The translations under genes were made by a program, and so were the position numbers. The notes beneath the pieces were generated by a model, which was given only the letters and a program-made list of their open reading frames with translations, made no database searches and had not been told where the DNA came from. A stretch of DNA of 64,000 bases from Janthinobacterium sp. 64. Lineage in GTDB: Bacteria > Pseudomonadota > Gammaproteobacteria > Burkholderiales > Burkholderiaceae_D. Below are positions 34,688 through 42,181 of this stretch, one piece after another (the stretch's first letter is position 1; the number at the start of each line of letters is the position of its first letter). The DNA lies in the NCBI RefSeq assembly GCF_002813325.1, contig NZ_PHUG01000001.1, positions 682,001 through 746,000 on the forward strand. Direction: 5' to 3'.

Positions 34688-36786
34688 TGCGGGAGCAGTC
34701 GGACTGGCTGGCGGCAGCCGATGCGGCGGCGCTCAGCCATGGCCTGGCGTCGCTGGCCTTCTTCGTGCTGGCGCTGCTACTCATCAGCAACTGGCGCGCG
34801 CGGCAAAATGTGCGCGCCTTGCTCGTGGCGTGCCTGGCGACGGGTGGCTGGGCCACGGGCACGGTGGTGCTGGTGCTGCTGGGGCAACGCACCGCGCTGG
34901 CCGGCGATGCGCTCGAATTGCTGCGCACCCTGGCCTGGCTGCTGTTTTTGCTGCTGCTGATCGAACCGTCGCGGCCCCGCCTGCGCCTGGTACTGGTGGG
35001 CATCGTCCTCACGGCGCTGGCGCCCGCGTTGTCCGCGCTGGCCTCGTCGTGGCTGGCGCTGCCTTTGCCTGCGCGCATCATCGCCAGCGTCAGCCGTTTG
35101 CTGCTGGCCGTGCTGGGCATGCTGCTGGTGGAACAGTGGTACCGCAACACGCCTCCCTTGAAACGCTGGGGCATCAAGTTTGCCTGCCTGGGCGTGGGCG
35201 GCTTGTTTGCCTACGATTTTTATCTGTACAGCGATGCATTGCTGTTTCGCGCGATCAACGACGATATCTGGTCCGCGCGCGGCATCGTCGACGCCCTGTG
35301 CGCGCCGCTGCTGGCCGTGTCGGCCGCGCGCAATCCCGGCTGGGCGCTGGGCCTGTCCGTTTCGCGCCAGATGCTGTACCGCTCGGCCGCCTTGCTGGGC
35401 TCGGCGATCTATCTGCTGGCCATGGCGGCCAGCGCCTATTACTTGCGCTATTTCGGCGGCACCTGGGGTTCCTTGATGCAGATGGCATACCTGGGCGGGG
35501 CGGCCCTGCTGCTGGCGGGCGTGCTGTTTTCCGGCAGCTTGCGCGCCAAGCTCAAGGTCTATATCAATAAACATTTTTACAATGCCATCTTCGATTACCG
35601 CGAAGAATGGCTGAGATTTACGCGCGCGCTGTCCGAAGACGGGCCAGCCTTGGGCGAACGCACGATACAGGCCATGGCGCAGCTGGTGGAAAGCCGCGCC
35701 GGCGCGCTGTGGATCTTGCGCGAACAGGGGCAGTTCGCTCCCGCCGCCAGCTGGAACTGGCCGCCTGGCACGTGGAGCGAACCGGCGTCCGGCCCCCTGT
35801 GCCAGTTCCTGGAGGCAAGACTATGGGTGATCGACGTGCCCGATTGTGTGCAAAATCCGGGCCAGTATGGCGGTTTGCGCTTGCCGCCGGCACTGCTGGC
35901 GCTGCCCGATGTATGGCTGCTGGTGCCCTTGATGCTGCATGGCCAGCTGTTCGCCTTTGTGGCACTGGCGCGGCCCCGCACGCACATCAGCTTGAACTGG
36001 GAAATCCGCGACGTGCTGAAAATTGCCGGCAGCCAGGCCGCCAGCTACCTGGCCCACCGCGAATCGCTCGACACCTTGACGGTGGCGCGCCAGTTCGATT
36101 CGTTCAACCGCATGTCCACGTTTATCGTGCACGACCTCAAAAACCTCGTGTTCCAGCTGTCCTTGCTATTAAGCAATGCGGAAAAGCACCGCGCCAATCC
36201 CGCATTTCAGGAAGACATGCTGGGCACGCTCGACCATTCCGTGCAGAAAATGAAGACCTTGCTGCAGAAGCTCGCGCGCGGCGAGGCGCCGGAAGCACCG
36301 GCGCCGCTGCTGCTCGACGGCTTGCTGCGCCAGGCCGTGGCAGCCAAGGCCAGCCTGGCGCCGGCACCCCGGCTGGAAATCGTCGATGGCGAGCTGACGG
36401 TGCTGGCCAACCGCGCGCGCCTGGAACGGGTGCTGGGCCATTTGATCCAGAACGCCATCGAGGCGACGGCCAGCGATGGCACGGTGGACGTGCGGCTGCG
36501 GCGCGTACAGCATACGGCCGTGGTGGAACTCGACGATACGGGGCAGGGCATGAGCGAGCAATTCATCCGCGAGCGCCTGTTCAAGCCGTTCGACACGACC
36601 AAGACGGCGGGCATGGGCATCGGCGTGTTTGAAAGCCGCGAATACCTGCGCGAAGTGGGCGGCAGCCTGGAAGTGCGCAGCGAGCCGCAAGTAGGCACGA
36701 CGTTTCGCATGATCTTGCCGCTGTATGCGGCCATGGGGTCTGACCCGCCGGGTCATACCCCAGATTTCCGCTGTTCTACCCGTTGA
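34684..36786 (+). CDS. prsK: PEP-CTERM system histidine kinase PrsK
   Basis: A 700-aa sensor kinase. About eight or more membrane segments occupy residues 10-290, then a GAF-like domain (about 315-465), the phospho-acceptor box STFIVHDLKNLVFQLSLL with His 483, and an ATPase domain (HLIQNAIEATASDGTV, DDTGQGMSEQFI, GMGIGVFESREYL, GTTFRMILPL). This is the arrangement of PrsK, which with PrsR controls exosortase/PEP-CTERM loci. After ILPLYAAM the last 16 residues (GSDPPGHTPDFRCSTR) are encoded by an intergenic-type palindromic repeat, so the C terminus is an unusual extension. Confidence 0.92.
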   Translation: MMREQSDWLAAADAAALSHGLASLAFFVLALLLISNWRARQNVRALLVACLATGGWATGTVVLVLLGQRTALAGDALELLRTLAWLLFLLLLIEPSRPRLRLVLVGIVLTALAPALSALASSWLALPLPARIIASVSRLLLAVLGMLLVEQWYRNTPPLKRWGIKFACLGVGGLFAYDFYLYSDALLFRAINDDIWSARGIVDALCAPLLAVSAARNPGWALGLSVSRQMLYRSAALLGSAIYLLAMAASAYYLRYFGGTWGSLMQMAYLGGAALLLAGVLFSGSLRAKLKVYINKHFYNAIFDYREEWLRFTRALSEDGPALGERTIQAMAQLVESRAGALWILREQGQFAPAASWNWPPGTWSEPASGPLCQFLEARLWVIDVPDCVQNPGQYGGLRLPPALLALPDVWLLVPLMLHGQLFAFVALARPRTHISLNWEIRDVLKIAGSQAASYLAHRESLDTLTVARQFDSFNRMSTFIVHDLKNLVFQLSLLLSNAEKHRANPAFQEDMLGTLDHSVQKMKTLLQKLARGEAPEAPAPLLLDGLLRQAVAAKASLAPAPRLEIVDGELTVLANRARLERVLGHLIQNAIEATASDGTVDVRLRRVQHTAVVELDDTGQGMSEQFIRERLFKPFDTTKTAGMGIGVFESREYLREVGGSLEVRSEPQVGTTFRMILPLYAAMGSDPPGHTPDFRCSTR
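36735..36761. repeat. 27-bp palindromic repeat, copy 3, inside prsK
   Basis: GGGGTCTGACCC - GCC - GGGTCATACCCC, with one mismatch between arms. Compared with copies 1 and 2, the arms carry the reverse-strand version of the inner bases. It lies in frame within the last codons of prsK and encodes part of its C-terminal tail. Confidence 0.7.
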
Positions 36787-36801
36787 CTGGAGTGCATACG
36801 C

Positions 36802-38172
36802 ATGGCGAAACAAAAACTGCTGGTCATCGAAGACGATCCCGGCCTGCAAAAGCAGCTGCACTGGAGTTTTGACGGCTATGACGTCTTGCTGGCGGGCGAG
36901 CGCGAAACGGCGCTGGCGCTGGTGCGGCGCCACCAGCCGGCCGTGGTGACGATGGACCTGGGCTTGCCGCCCGACCCGGACGGCGCCACGGAAGGGCTGG
37001 CCACCCTGCAGCAGATCCTTGCGCTGGCGCCGGACACGAAAGTCATCATCCTCTCGGGCAACCAGGAACGCGCGCATGCCTTGAAAGCGATTGCCCTGGG
37101 CGCCTATGATTTCCACCAGAAACCGTTTGACGCCGACATGCTGGGCCTGGTGATCGCCCGCGCGTTCTACTTGCACGCGATGCAACAGGAAAACCGGCGC
37201 ATGCTGCAGACGCAGGCCGACTCGCCGCTGGCGGGCATCGTCAGCCGCGACCCCGGCATGCTGAAACTGTGCCGCAGTGTGGAAAAAGTGGCGCCCTCGT
37301 CGGCCAGCGTCATGCTGCTGGGCGACTCGGGCAGCGGCAAGGAATTGATTGCGCGGGGCTTGCATGCGCTGTCGAGCCGCCACGCGCAGCGCTTCATCGC
37401 CATCAATTGCGCGGCGATTCCCGAAAACCTGCTGGAAAGCGAGCTCTTCGGCTACGAGCGGGGGGCATTTACGGGCGCGGCGCGGCAAACCCTGGGCAAG
37501 ATCGAGCTGGCCCACGGCGGCACCTTCTTTCTCGACGAGGTCGGCGACATGCCGATGGCCTTGCAGGCGAAATTGTTGCGCTTTTTGCAGGAAAGAGTCA
37601 TCGAAAGGGTGGGCGGGCGCGCCGAGATCGCCGTCGATGTGCGCATCGTCTGCGCCACGCACCAGGATCTGAAGGTGCTGGCGGAACAGGGGCGTTTCCG
37701 CGAAGACCTGTTTTACCGGCTCAGCGAAATCGTCTTGCGCATTCCGCCGCTGCGCGAGCGGGCCGGCGATGCGGCCTTGCTGGCCCACCATTTCAAGAAC
37801 AAGTTCTGCGCCAGCGAAGGACGCAGCAACCTGCATTTCAGCGCCGGTGCGCTGCAGCTGATCGAAAGCTATGGCTGGCCCGGCAATGTGCGCGAGGTGG
37901 AAAACTGCATCAAGCGCGCCGTCATCATGAGCGACGGGCCGCAGATCGCCGCCGACGACCTGGGCTTGCCGGCCAGCGCCCAGGCGGCGCCCGCGGACGA
38001 GGCCATCAATCTGCGCCAGGCCCGCGAAGCGGCCGAATACAAGGTGATGGTGCGCGCGCTGGCGCGGGCCGACGGCAATATCGCCAAGGCAGCCGAACTG
38101 CTGGGCGTGAGCCGGCCCACCCTGTACGACTTGATGGGCCATCACGGCATCAAGTCGCAGGTGAATAGCTGA
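36802..38172 (+). CDS. prsR: PEP-CTERM-box response regulator PrsR (sigma-54 activator)
   Basis: A 456-aa NtrC-type regulator: receiver domain with Asp 52 in VTMDLGLPP and Lys 107 in HQKPFD; AAA+ domain with Walker A GDSGSGKE (174-181), the sigma-54 contact loop GAFTGA (221-226) and FFLDEVGDMP; Fis-type helix-turn-helix at the end (IAKAAELLGVSRPTLYDLMG). It starts 15 bases after prsK with GGAG upstream. PrsR proteins activate RpoN promoters of exosortase-sorted protein genes. The receiver lacks the usual DNA-binding fusion variants seen in other NtrC subfamilies. Confidence 0.93.
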   Translation: MAKQKLLVIEDDPGLQKQLHWSFDGYDVLLAGERETALALVRRHQPAVVTMDLGLPPDPDGATEGLATLQQILALAPDTKVIILSGNQERAHALKAIALGAYDFHQKPFDADMLGLVIARAFYLHAMQQENRRMLQTQADSPLAGIVSRDPGMLKLCRSVEKVAPSSASVMLLGDSGSGKELIARGLHALSSRHAQRFIAINCAAIPENLLESELFGYERGAFTGAARQTLGKIELAHGGTFFLDEVGDMPMALQAKLLRFLQERVIERVGGRAEIAVDVRIVCATHQDLKVLAEQGRFREDLFYRLSEIVLRIPPLRERAGDAALLAHHFKNKFCASEGRSNLHFSAGALQLIESYGWPGNVREVENCIKRAVIMSDGPQIAADDLGLPASAQAAPADEAINLRQAREAAEYKVMVRALARADGNIAKAAELLGVSRPTLYDLMGHHGIKSQVNS

Positions 38173-38262
38173 GTGTATTAAAAATCAAGATTGTGTAAGG
38201 CGTCGCACATACGCTGGCGCCGCCGTGGCGCATCCTTGTCTCATCCACAACAAGGAGGCGCC

Positions 38263-38706
38263 ATGAACGCAATCACATTATTGATGCAGGACCACAAGGC
38301 CGTCAAAGCCCTGTTTGCCCAGTATGAAGGCTTGAGCGACCGCTCATTTGCCACGAAGAAAAAGCTGGCCGACCAGATCTGCCAGGAACTCACCGTGCAT
38401 ACGCAGATCGAAGAAGAAATCTTCTACCCGGCCGTGCGTCGTCCCATCCACGACGGCGACCTGATGGATGAAGCCCTCGTCGAGCACGCGAGCGCCAAGG
38501 AGCTCATCGCGCAGATCGCCGCCATGGACCCGGCCGACGACCTGTACGACGCCAAGGTCAAGGTGCTGTCCGAGCAGATCGAGCATCACGTCAAGGAAGA
38601 AGAGGGCGACATGTTTCCCAAGGTGCGTGATACGGCCGTCGATCTCGACGCGCTGGGCCAGGAAATGGCCGCGCGCAAGGAGCAGCTGACGGGCGTGCCC
38701 GCTTGA
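38263..38706 (+). CDS. Hemerythrin domain-containing protein
   Basis: A 147-aa four-helix protein with the hemerythrin ligand set: QDHKAVKALF (His 10), TVHTQIEEEIFYPAV, LVEHASAKELI and IEHHVKEEEGDMFPKV. Such proteins bind a di-iron centre and are implicated in oxygen or nitric-oxide handling and iron-sulfur repair. The start ATG 38263 has AAGGAGG six bases upstream. A second gene follows after 35 bases. A possible sigma-54 promoter lies at 38215-38229. Confidence 0.9.
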   Translation: MNAITLLMQDHKAVKALFAQYEGLSDRSFATKKKLADQICQELTVHTQIEEEIFYPAVRRPIHDGDLMDEALVEHASAKELIAQIAAMDPADDLYDAKVKVLSEQIEHHVKEEEGDMFPKVRDTAVDLDALGQEMAARKEQLTGVPA

Positions 38707-38741
38707 GCGGCTTACAAAATCAACAAGCAAGGGAGAATTCC

Positions 38742-39653
38742 ATGCAAGCTACACAACTGTCCGCGTCGGACCTGAACAATCCGGGCGTGTCCTGGGGCGC
38801 CGTGCTGGCGGGCGCTGCCGCTGCGGCCGCCTTGTCCTTCATCCTGCTGATCCTCGGCGTGGGCCTGGGCCTGTCGTCCGTGTCGCCCTGGTCGTTCAAT
38901 GCGACGGCCATCGGCGTGTCGACCATCGCCTGGCTGGCCTTCATGCAACTGGCCGCGTCCGGCATCGGCGGCTACATGGCGGGCCGGCTGCGCGTGAAAT
39001 GGAGCGCCATCCACACGGATGAAGTGCATTTCCGCGATACGGCGCACGGCTTGCTGGCCTGGGCCGTGGCCACCCTGATCACCGTGGCCGTGCTGGCCGG
39101 CGGCACGCGCGCCGTGCTCAGCGGCGCCATCGATGCGGGCAGCGGCGTGGCGGCGGCAGTGTCCCCGGCTGCGGCGGCCGGTGCCGGGGCAGCAGGCGCC
39201 AAGGCGGGCGAGGGCAGCGCCGCCAATCCGCTCGATTATTTCTCGGACATGCTGCTGCGCGCCGCACCCGCGGCTGCCACGGGCGAGGCGGGCGGTACTG
39301 TCGCCGAGCAGCGCGTGGAAACCGGCAAGATCTTCGCCATGGGTCTGTCCACGGGCAGCCTGGCCGCCGATGACCGCGCCTACCTGGGCCAGCTCGTCGC
39401 CGGCCGCACGGGCTTGACGCAGGCTGAAGCGGAAGCGCGCGTCGACGCCGTCTACGCCCGCGCCGCCAAGGCCGCCGCCGATGCCAAGGCGAAAGCACAG
39501 CAGGCGGCCGAGGCTGCCCGCAAGGCCGGCGCGCATACGGCGTTGTGGATGTTCGTCGCCTTGCTGCTCGGCGCTTTCGTCGCCAGCCTGGCGGCCACGT
39601 TCGGCGGCCGCCAGCGCGACCATGAGCGCGTGCTGCGCCACGTGACCATTTAA
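38742..39653 (+). CDS. Hypothetical membrane protein, alanine-rich
   Basis: A 303-aa protein with three membrane segments near the N terminus (WGAVLAGAAAAAALSFILLI, TIAWLAFMQLAASGIGGYM, LLAWAVATLITVAVLAGG), an alanine/glycine-rich central part, an alanine/lysine coiled stretch (RAAKAAADAKAKAQQAAEAA) and a final membrane segment (ALWMFVALLLGAFVASLAA). The first part resembles families of stress-linked inner-membrane proteins without known function. It lies between the hemerythrin gene and a 24-residue membrane peptide, all on one strand, suggesting one transcript. Confidence 0.7.
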   Translation: MQATQLSASDLNNPGVSWGAVLAGAAAAAALSFILLILGVGLGLSSVSPWSFNATAIGVSTIAWLAFMQLAASGIGGYMAGRLRVKWSAIHTDEVHFRDTAHGLLAWAVATLITVAVLAGGTRAVLSGAIDAGSGVAAAVSPAAAAGAGAAGAKAGEGSAANPLDYFSDMLLRAAPAAATGEAGGTVAEQRVETGKIFAMGLSTGSLAADDRAYLGQLVAGRTGLTQAEAEARVDAVYARAAKAAADAKAKAQQAAEAARKAGAHTALWMFVALLLGAFVASLAATFGGRQRDHERVLRHVTI

Positions 39654-39681
39654 ATCATCCATTTCAATTCAGGAGTCTGCC

Positions 39682-39756
39682 ATGCGTTCCATCCTCTTGC
39701 TGCTGCTGGGCATTCCATTGCCCATCGTCATACTGATCGCCCTGTTCGTGCGCTGA
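39682..39756 (+). CDS. Very small membrane protein (24 aa)
   Basis: A 24-residue reading frame, MRSILLLLLGIPLPIVILIA ending LFVR, preceded by AGGAG eight bases before ATG. It is a single hydrophobic helix with a proline-containing centre. I recall very similar tiny proteins annotated as hypothetical in many proteobacteria, but could not check. It begins 29 bases after the membrane protein gene and is followed by a strong terminator, so it is the last gene of the hemerythrin operon. Confidence 0.65.
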   Translation: MRSILLLLLGIPLPIVILIALFVR

Positions 39757-39768
39757 CAAGGCCAATAC

Positions 39769-39806
39769 AAAAGCCGGCGCCCGCTGCAAGGTGGGCGCCG
39801 GCTTTT
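39769..39806 (+). terminator. Rho-independent terminator
   Basis: Perfect stem AAAAGCCGGCGCCC / GGGCGCCGGCTTTT with a 10-base loop, 13 bases after the 24-aa gene. The T-run is short, but the stem is very strong. It closes the hemerythrin-membrane protein unit. Confidence 0.8.
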
Positions 39807-39860
39807 GCGTGAAAGCGGGCGCATGTGTAAGATGGCGCCATCTTTCCACCGAGACTAACC

Positions 39861-40418
39861 ATGACCTTTCCCTTGCTGAAAACCGCCGCCATCGCCGCTT
39901 TTGCCTGCACCATGCTGGCCGCGTGTTCCACCCTGATCGGCCCGCGCGACGTGAATGTGTCGCTGAGCAAGATGCAGCAAGGCCTGGAACGCCGCTTTCC
40001 CATCGACAAGCGCGTGCTGTCCGTGCTGGACGTCAAGCTGACCCGCCCGCAGTTGTCGCTGCAGCCCGAGCGCGAACGGGTCGCCTTGAGCGTGGACGCC
40101 AGCGTCTTGCCGCCGTTCATACGCCAGAGCTGGCGCGGCAGCCTCGCCATGTCGGGCCGCCTCGTGCTCGACGCCCGGCGCAATGCCGTCTACCTGAGCG
40201 AGGCGAGCGTCGACAAGGTCAGCATCGACGGCATGGATGAAGCCCAGCAGCGCCAGTTCGCCAAGGTGGCTAGCCTGGTGGCCGACCAGCTCATGCATGA
40301 AACGCCGATCTACACCTTCAAGCCCGACGAATTGCGCTATGCGGGCGTGCAATTCGTGCCGACGCAGATCAGGACCACGGGCAATGGATTGACGGTGACG
40401 TTCGAGCCGGTGAAGTAG
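39861..40418 (+). CDS. DUF1439 domain lipoprotein
   Basis: A 185-aa protein with a lipoprotein signal (LKTAAIAAFACTMLAAC, lipid on Cys 22). The mature part has the DUF1439 pattern: beginning with VNVSLSKMQQGLERRFP, then LDVKLTRPQLSLQPERERVA and a lipid-binding-like beta structure. E. coli YceB belongs to this family; function is unknown, with an envelope location expected. Confidence 0.85.
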   Translation: MTFPLLKTAAIAAFACTMLAACSTLIGPRDVNVSLSKMQQGLERRFPIDKRVLSVLDVKLTRPQLSLQPERERVALSVDASVLPPFIRQSWRGSLAMSGRLVLDARRNAVYLSEASVDKVSIDGMDEAQQRQFAKVASLVADQLMHETPIYTFKPDELRYAGVQFVPTQIRTTGNGLTVTFEPVK

Positions 40419-40453
40419 GGGCGCATTGCATCAGAATGCTTTATGGGCAAAAT

Positions 40454-40954
40454 TTACGGGCAAAAGTAATGACGGCTATCGGCAGGCGGATCTATTCGCT
40501 CAAGACCCACCCGGGCGAGCAGCTTTTCGATGACTGCAGCGTCGCGCACATTCTGCTCTGACACTGCATAGCCATCATGCAAAGAAATTTTCACCACCCC
40601 GGCGTGGCACCAGATAAAGACCTCGATACCCGTGATGTTGCACTGACCTGGCTGTTGCCACGAGGTATCATCAATCAGCGATGGAAACTGCAAGAACACA
40701 TCGCCCTGGTATGCGACGCCCGGCACGGGCTGCGGTGGCAGTGCGTCAAATTTCACCAGGCCGACGCCCAGGTCCGCCAAAAATGTGTCAAGTTGCGCCG
40801 GTTCCTTATAGACAAAGGAGACATCCAATGAGTCGCCGTCATTGGCATGTCCTCCAAGTGCCCTGAAAAAACGGAAGAATTTCAGCCGTCGTGCCCATCT
40901 GCGTAGCTTTTTTTCGCTATGGTCCCTGAACAGGTATTGCATCCATCTATTCAC
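40454..40954 (-). CDS. Hypothetical protein
   Basis: A 166-aa soluble protein that I do not recognise. The N terminus is basic and aromatic (KKLRRWARRLKFFRFFRALG), the rest mixed alpha/beta with three conserved-looking cysteines. Its start overlaps the stop of the upstream 76-aa gene by ATGA, so the two are translationally coupled and probably act together. GC content is lower than in neighbours, suggesting an accessory pair. Confidence 0.55.
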   Translation of the reverse strand: MNRWMQYLFRDHSEKKLRRWARRLKFFRFFRALGGHANDGDSLDVSFVYKEPAQLDTFLADLGVGLVKFDALPPQPVPGVAYQGDVFLQFPSLIDDTSWQQPGQCNITGIEVFIWCHAGVVKISLHDGYAVSEQNVRDAAVIEKLLARVGLERIDPPADSRHYFCP

Positions 40955-41181
40955 GGCGATCCCGCATCAAGCTGTGTCGTTGTGTTATTGCGCGGCGTCG
41001 CCTCTTCATGGAACAGGTCCGCCAGGTACTCGCACAGCGCATCTGCTTCAATATCGTCCGGAATAATGAAATCGGCGGGGCGGCGCTTGCCTTCCGCACC
41101 GAGATAGAATGCGCGCCATGCCCCTGGATCCCCGCGGACGGCAATCAGCGTGCCGAAAACATTGAATCTGCATTCCTGCAT
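40951..41181 (-). CDS. Small hypothetical protein (DUF7661-like)
   Basis: A 76-aa protein. The pattern FNVFGTLIAV, AFYLGAEGKRRPADFIIPDD and LCEYLADLFHE resembles a family of small proteins labelled DUF7661. ATG 41181 is preferred; a TTG one codon earlier is in frame. It is coupled to the following gene by a 4-base overlap. Function unknown. Confidence 0.6.
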   Translation of the reverse strand: MQECRFNVFGTLIAVRGDPGAWRAFYLGAEGKRRPADFIIPDDIEADALCEYLADLFHEEATPRNNTTTQLDAGSP

Positions 41182-41228
41182 CAATCTGCTCCATTCCCTT
41201 GCTCAGGCTTGAGCATTTATTGTGCTAT

Positions 41229-41259
41229 AGTAATATTTACTTATATAGTAACATTTACT
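41229..41259. promoter_or_regulatory. Tandem operator-like repeats before the 41277 gene
   Basis: Two near-identical 13-base units, AGTAATATTTACT (41229-41241) and AGTAACATTTACT (41247-41259), start 18 bases apart in an AT-rich promoter region. Each is close to palindromic (AGTAA...TTACT). The second ends 17 bases before the start codon of the hypothetical gene. Spacing near two helical turns suits a cooperative regulator. Confidence 0.4.
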
Positions 41260-41276
41260 GATCCAGGGGGCGGGCA

Positions 41277-42062
41277 ATGGTGAATATCAGCACGGCGGGA
41301 ATCCAACCCGGGGCACTGTCTGCCGCGGCAGGCAGCAAGGTGTCATCTGACAAGGCAGCATCGGACAAGGCCCAGACAACCCAGGCGCCGGCCGGCGCTG
41401 GCGCCGTGGCGGGAGAGGTCGTGATTTCGACCCTGGCCGGGCGTTTGTCGGTAGCTTCGACGGCCACCAGCGCCACCATCCGGGGCTACGATCATGCGGC
41501 ACTGGGCGCGTGGGTGAATGACAATACCACTGATATCCTGTATCCGCTGGACGCCGAACACAAGGCAGCGGCCGCCAAACAGCTGCCGCAACCGAATGAC
41601 GCGGCAGCGGCAAAGTCGGCCGCCGCCGCGACGGCGTTTGTCGACAGGAAGGGTCCCAATCCGTTTGCGGGCTTGTCGCGCGAGCAATTGTCCACCATTT
41701 CGAACGATGACAGCGGCACATTCACCATCAACGAGCGGCGCGCCGCCTTTACGCAGGCGTATCAGGAAGAAGAGGCCTGGCGCGCCCAAGTCGTGGCGCA
41801 AGCCATGCAGGAATACAATACCACTGGCAAGATGACCAATTTCTTCAAGTCGGTGCTGGGGCATTTCAATACATTGCCGCAGCTGGAACAATCGCAATAT
41901 CCTGCCAATTATGCGAGCGACCTGGAAGACAAGATCAAGCTCGATTTTAATTATTTCAATCACGCGGCCGGCGATGGCGGGCCAACGCCGGGTTCGCTTG
42001 CAGACCTGCTGAAAAAGCAGGATAAAAAAGGCCAGGATCTGTTTGATCTGCTGATACGCTGA
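41277..42062 (+). CDS. Hypothetical protein, low-complexity N terminus
   Basis: A 261-aa protein without a signal peptide that I do not recognise. Residues 1-60 are alanine-, serine- and threonine-rich (GALSAAAGSKVSSDKAASDK), a region also seen in Oxalobacteraceae proteins linked to flagella or secretion, though this is only an impression. The rest is helical and polar, with FTINERRAAFTQAYQEEEAW and an acidic-basic C terminus. The start ATG follows GGGGGCGGG. Two operator-like repeats precede it. Confidence 0.6.
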   Translation: MVNISTAGIQPGALSAAAGSKVSSDKAASDKAQTTQAPAGAGAVAGEVVISTLAGRLSVASTATSATIRGYDHAALGAWVNDNTTDILYPLDAEHKAAAAKQLPQPNDAAAAKSAAAATAFVDRKGPNPFAGLSREQLSTISNDDSGTFTINERRAAFTQAYQEEEAWRAQVVAQAMQEYNTTGKMTNFFKSVLGHFNTLPQLEQSQYPANYASDLEDKIKLDFNYFNHAAGDGGPTPGSLADLLKKQDKKGQDLFDLLIR

Positions 42063-42181
42063 TCTCTGGAATTGTTCAACTGTCATTGTTGCGCGGCAGG
42101 CTGGCGGACTATAATCCCGCCTTCCATGCCTGGACACAGCATGTTCCCCAACATGAAGTTAAAACAATTAAAGGAATCTTC

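Noticed and set aside
40454..40954. RraB-like ribonuclease E inhibitor
   Set aside because: Size and acidity are superficially similar, but no RraB sequence pattern is visible.
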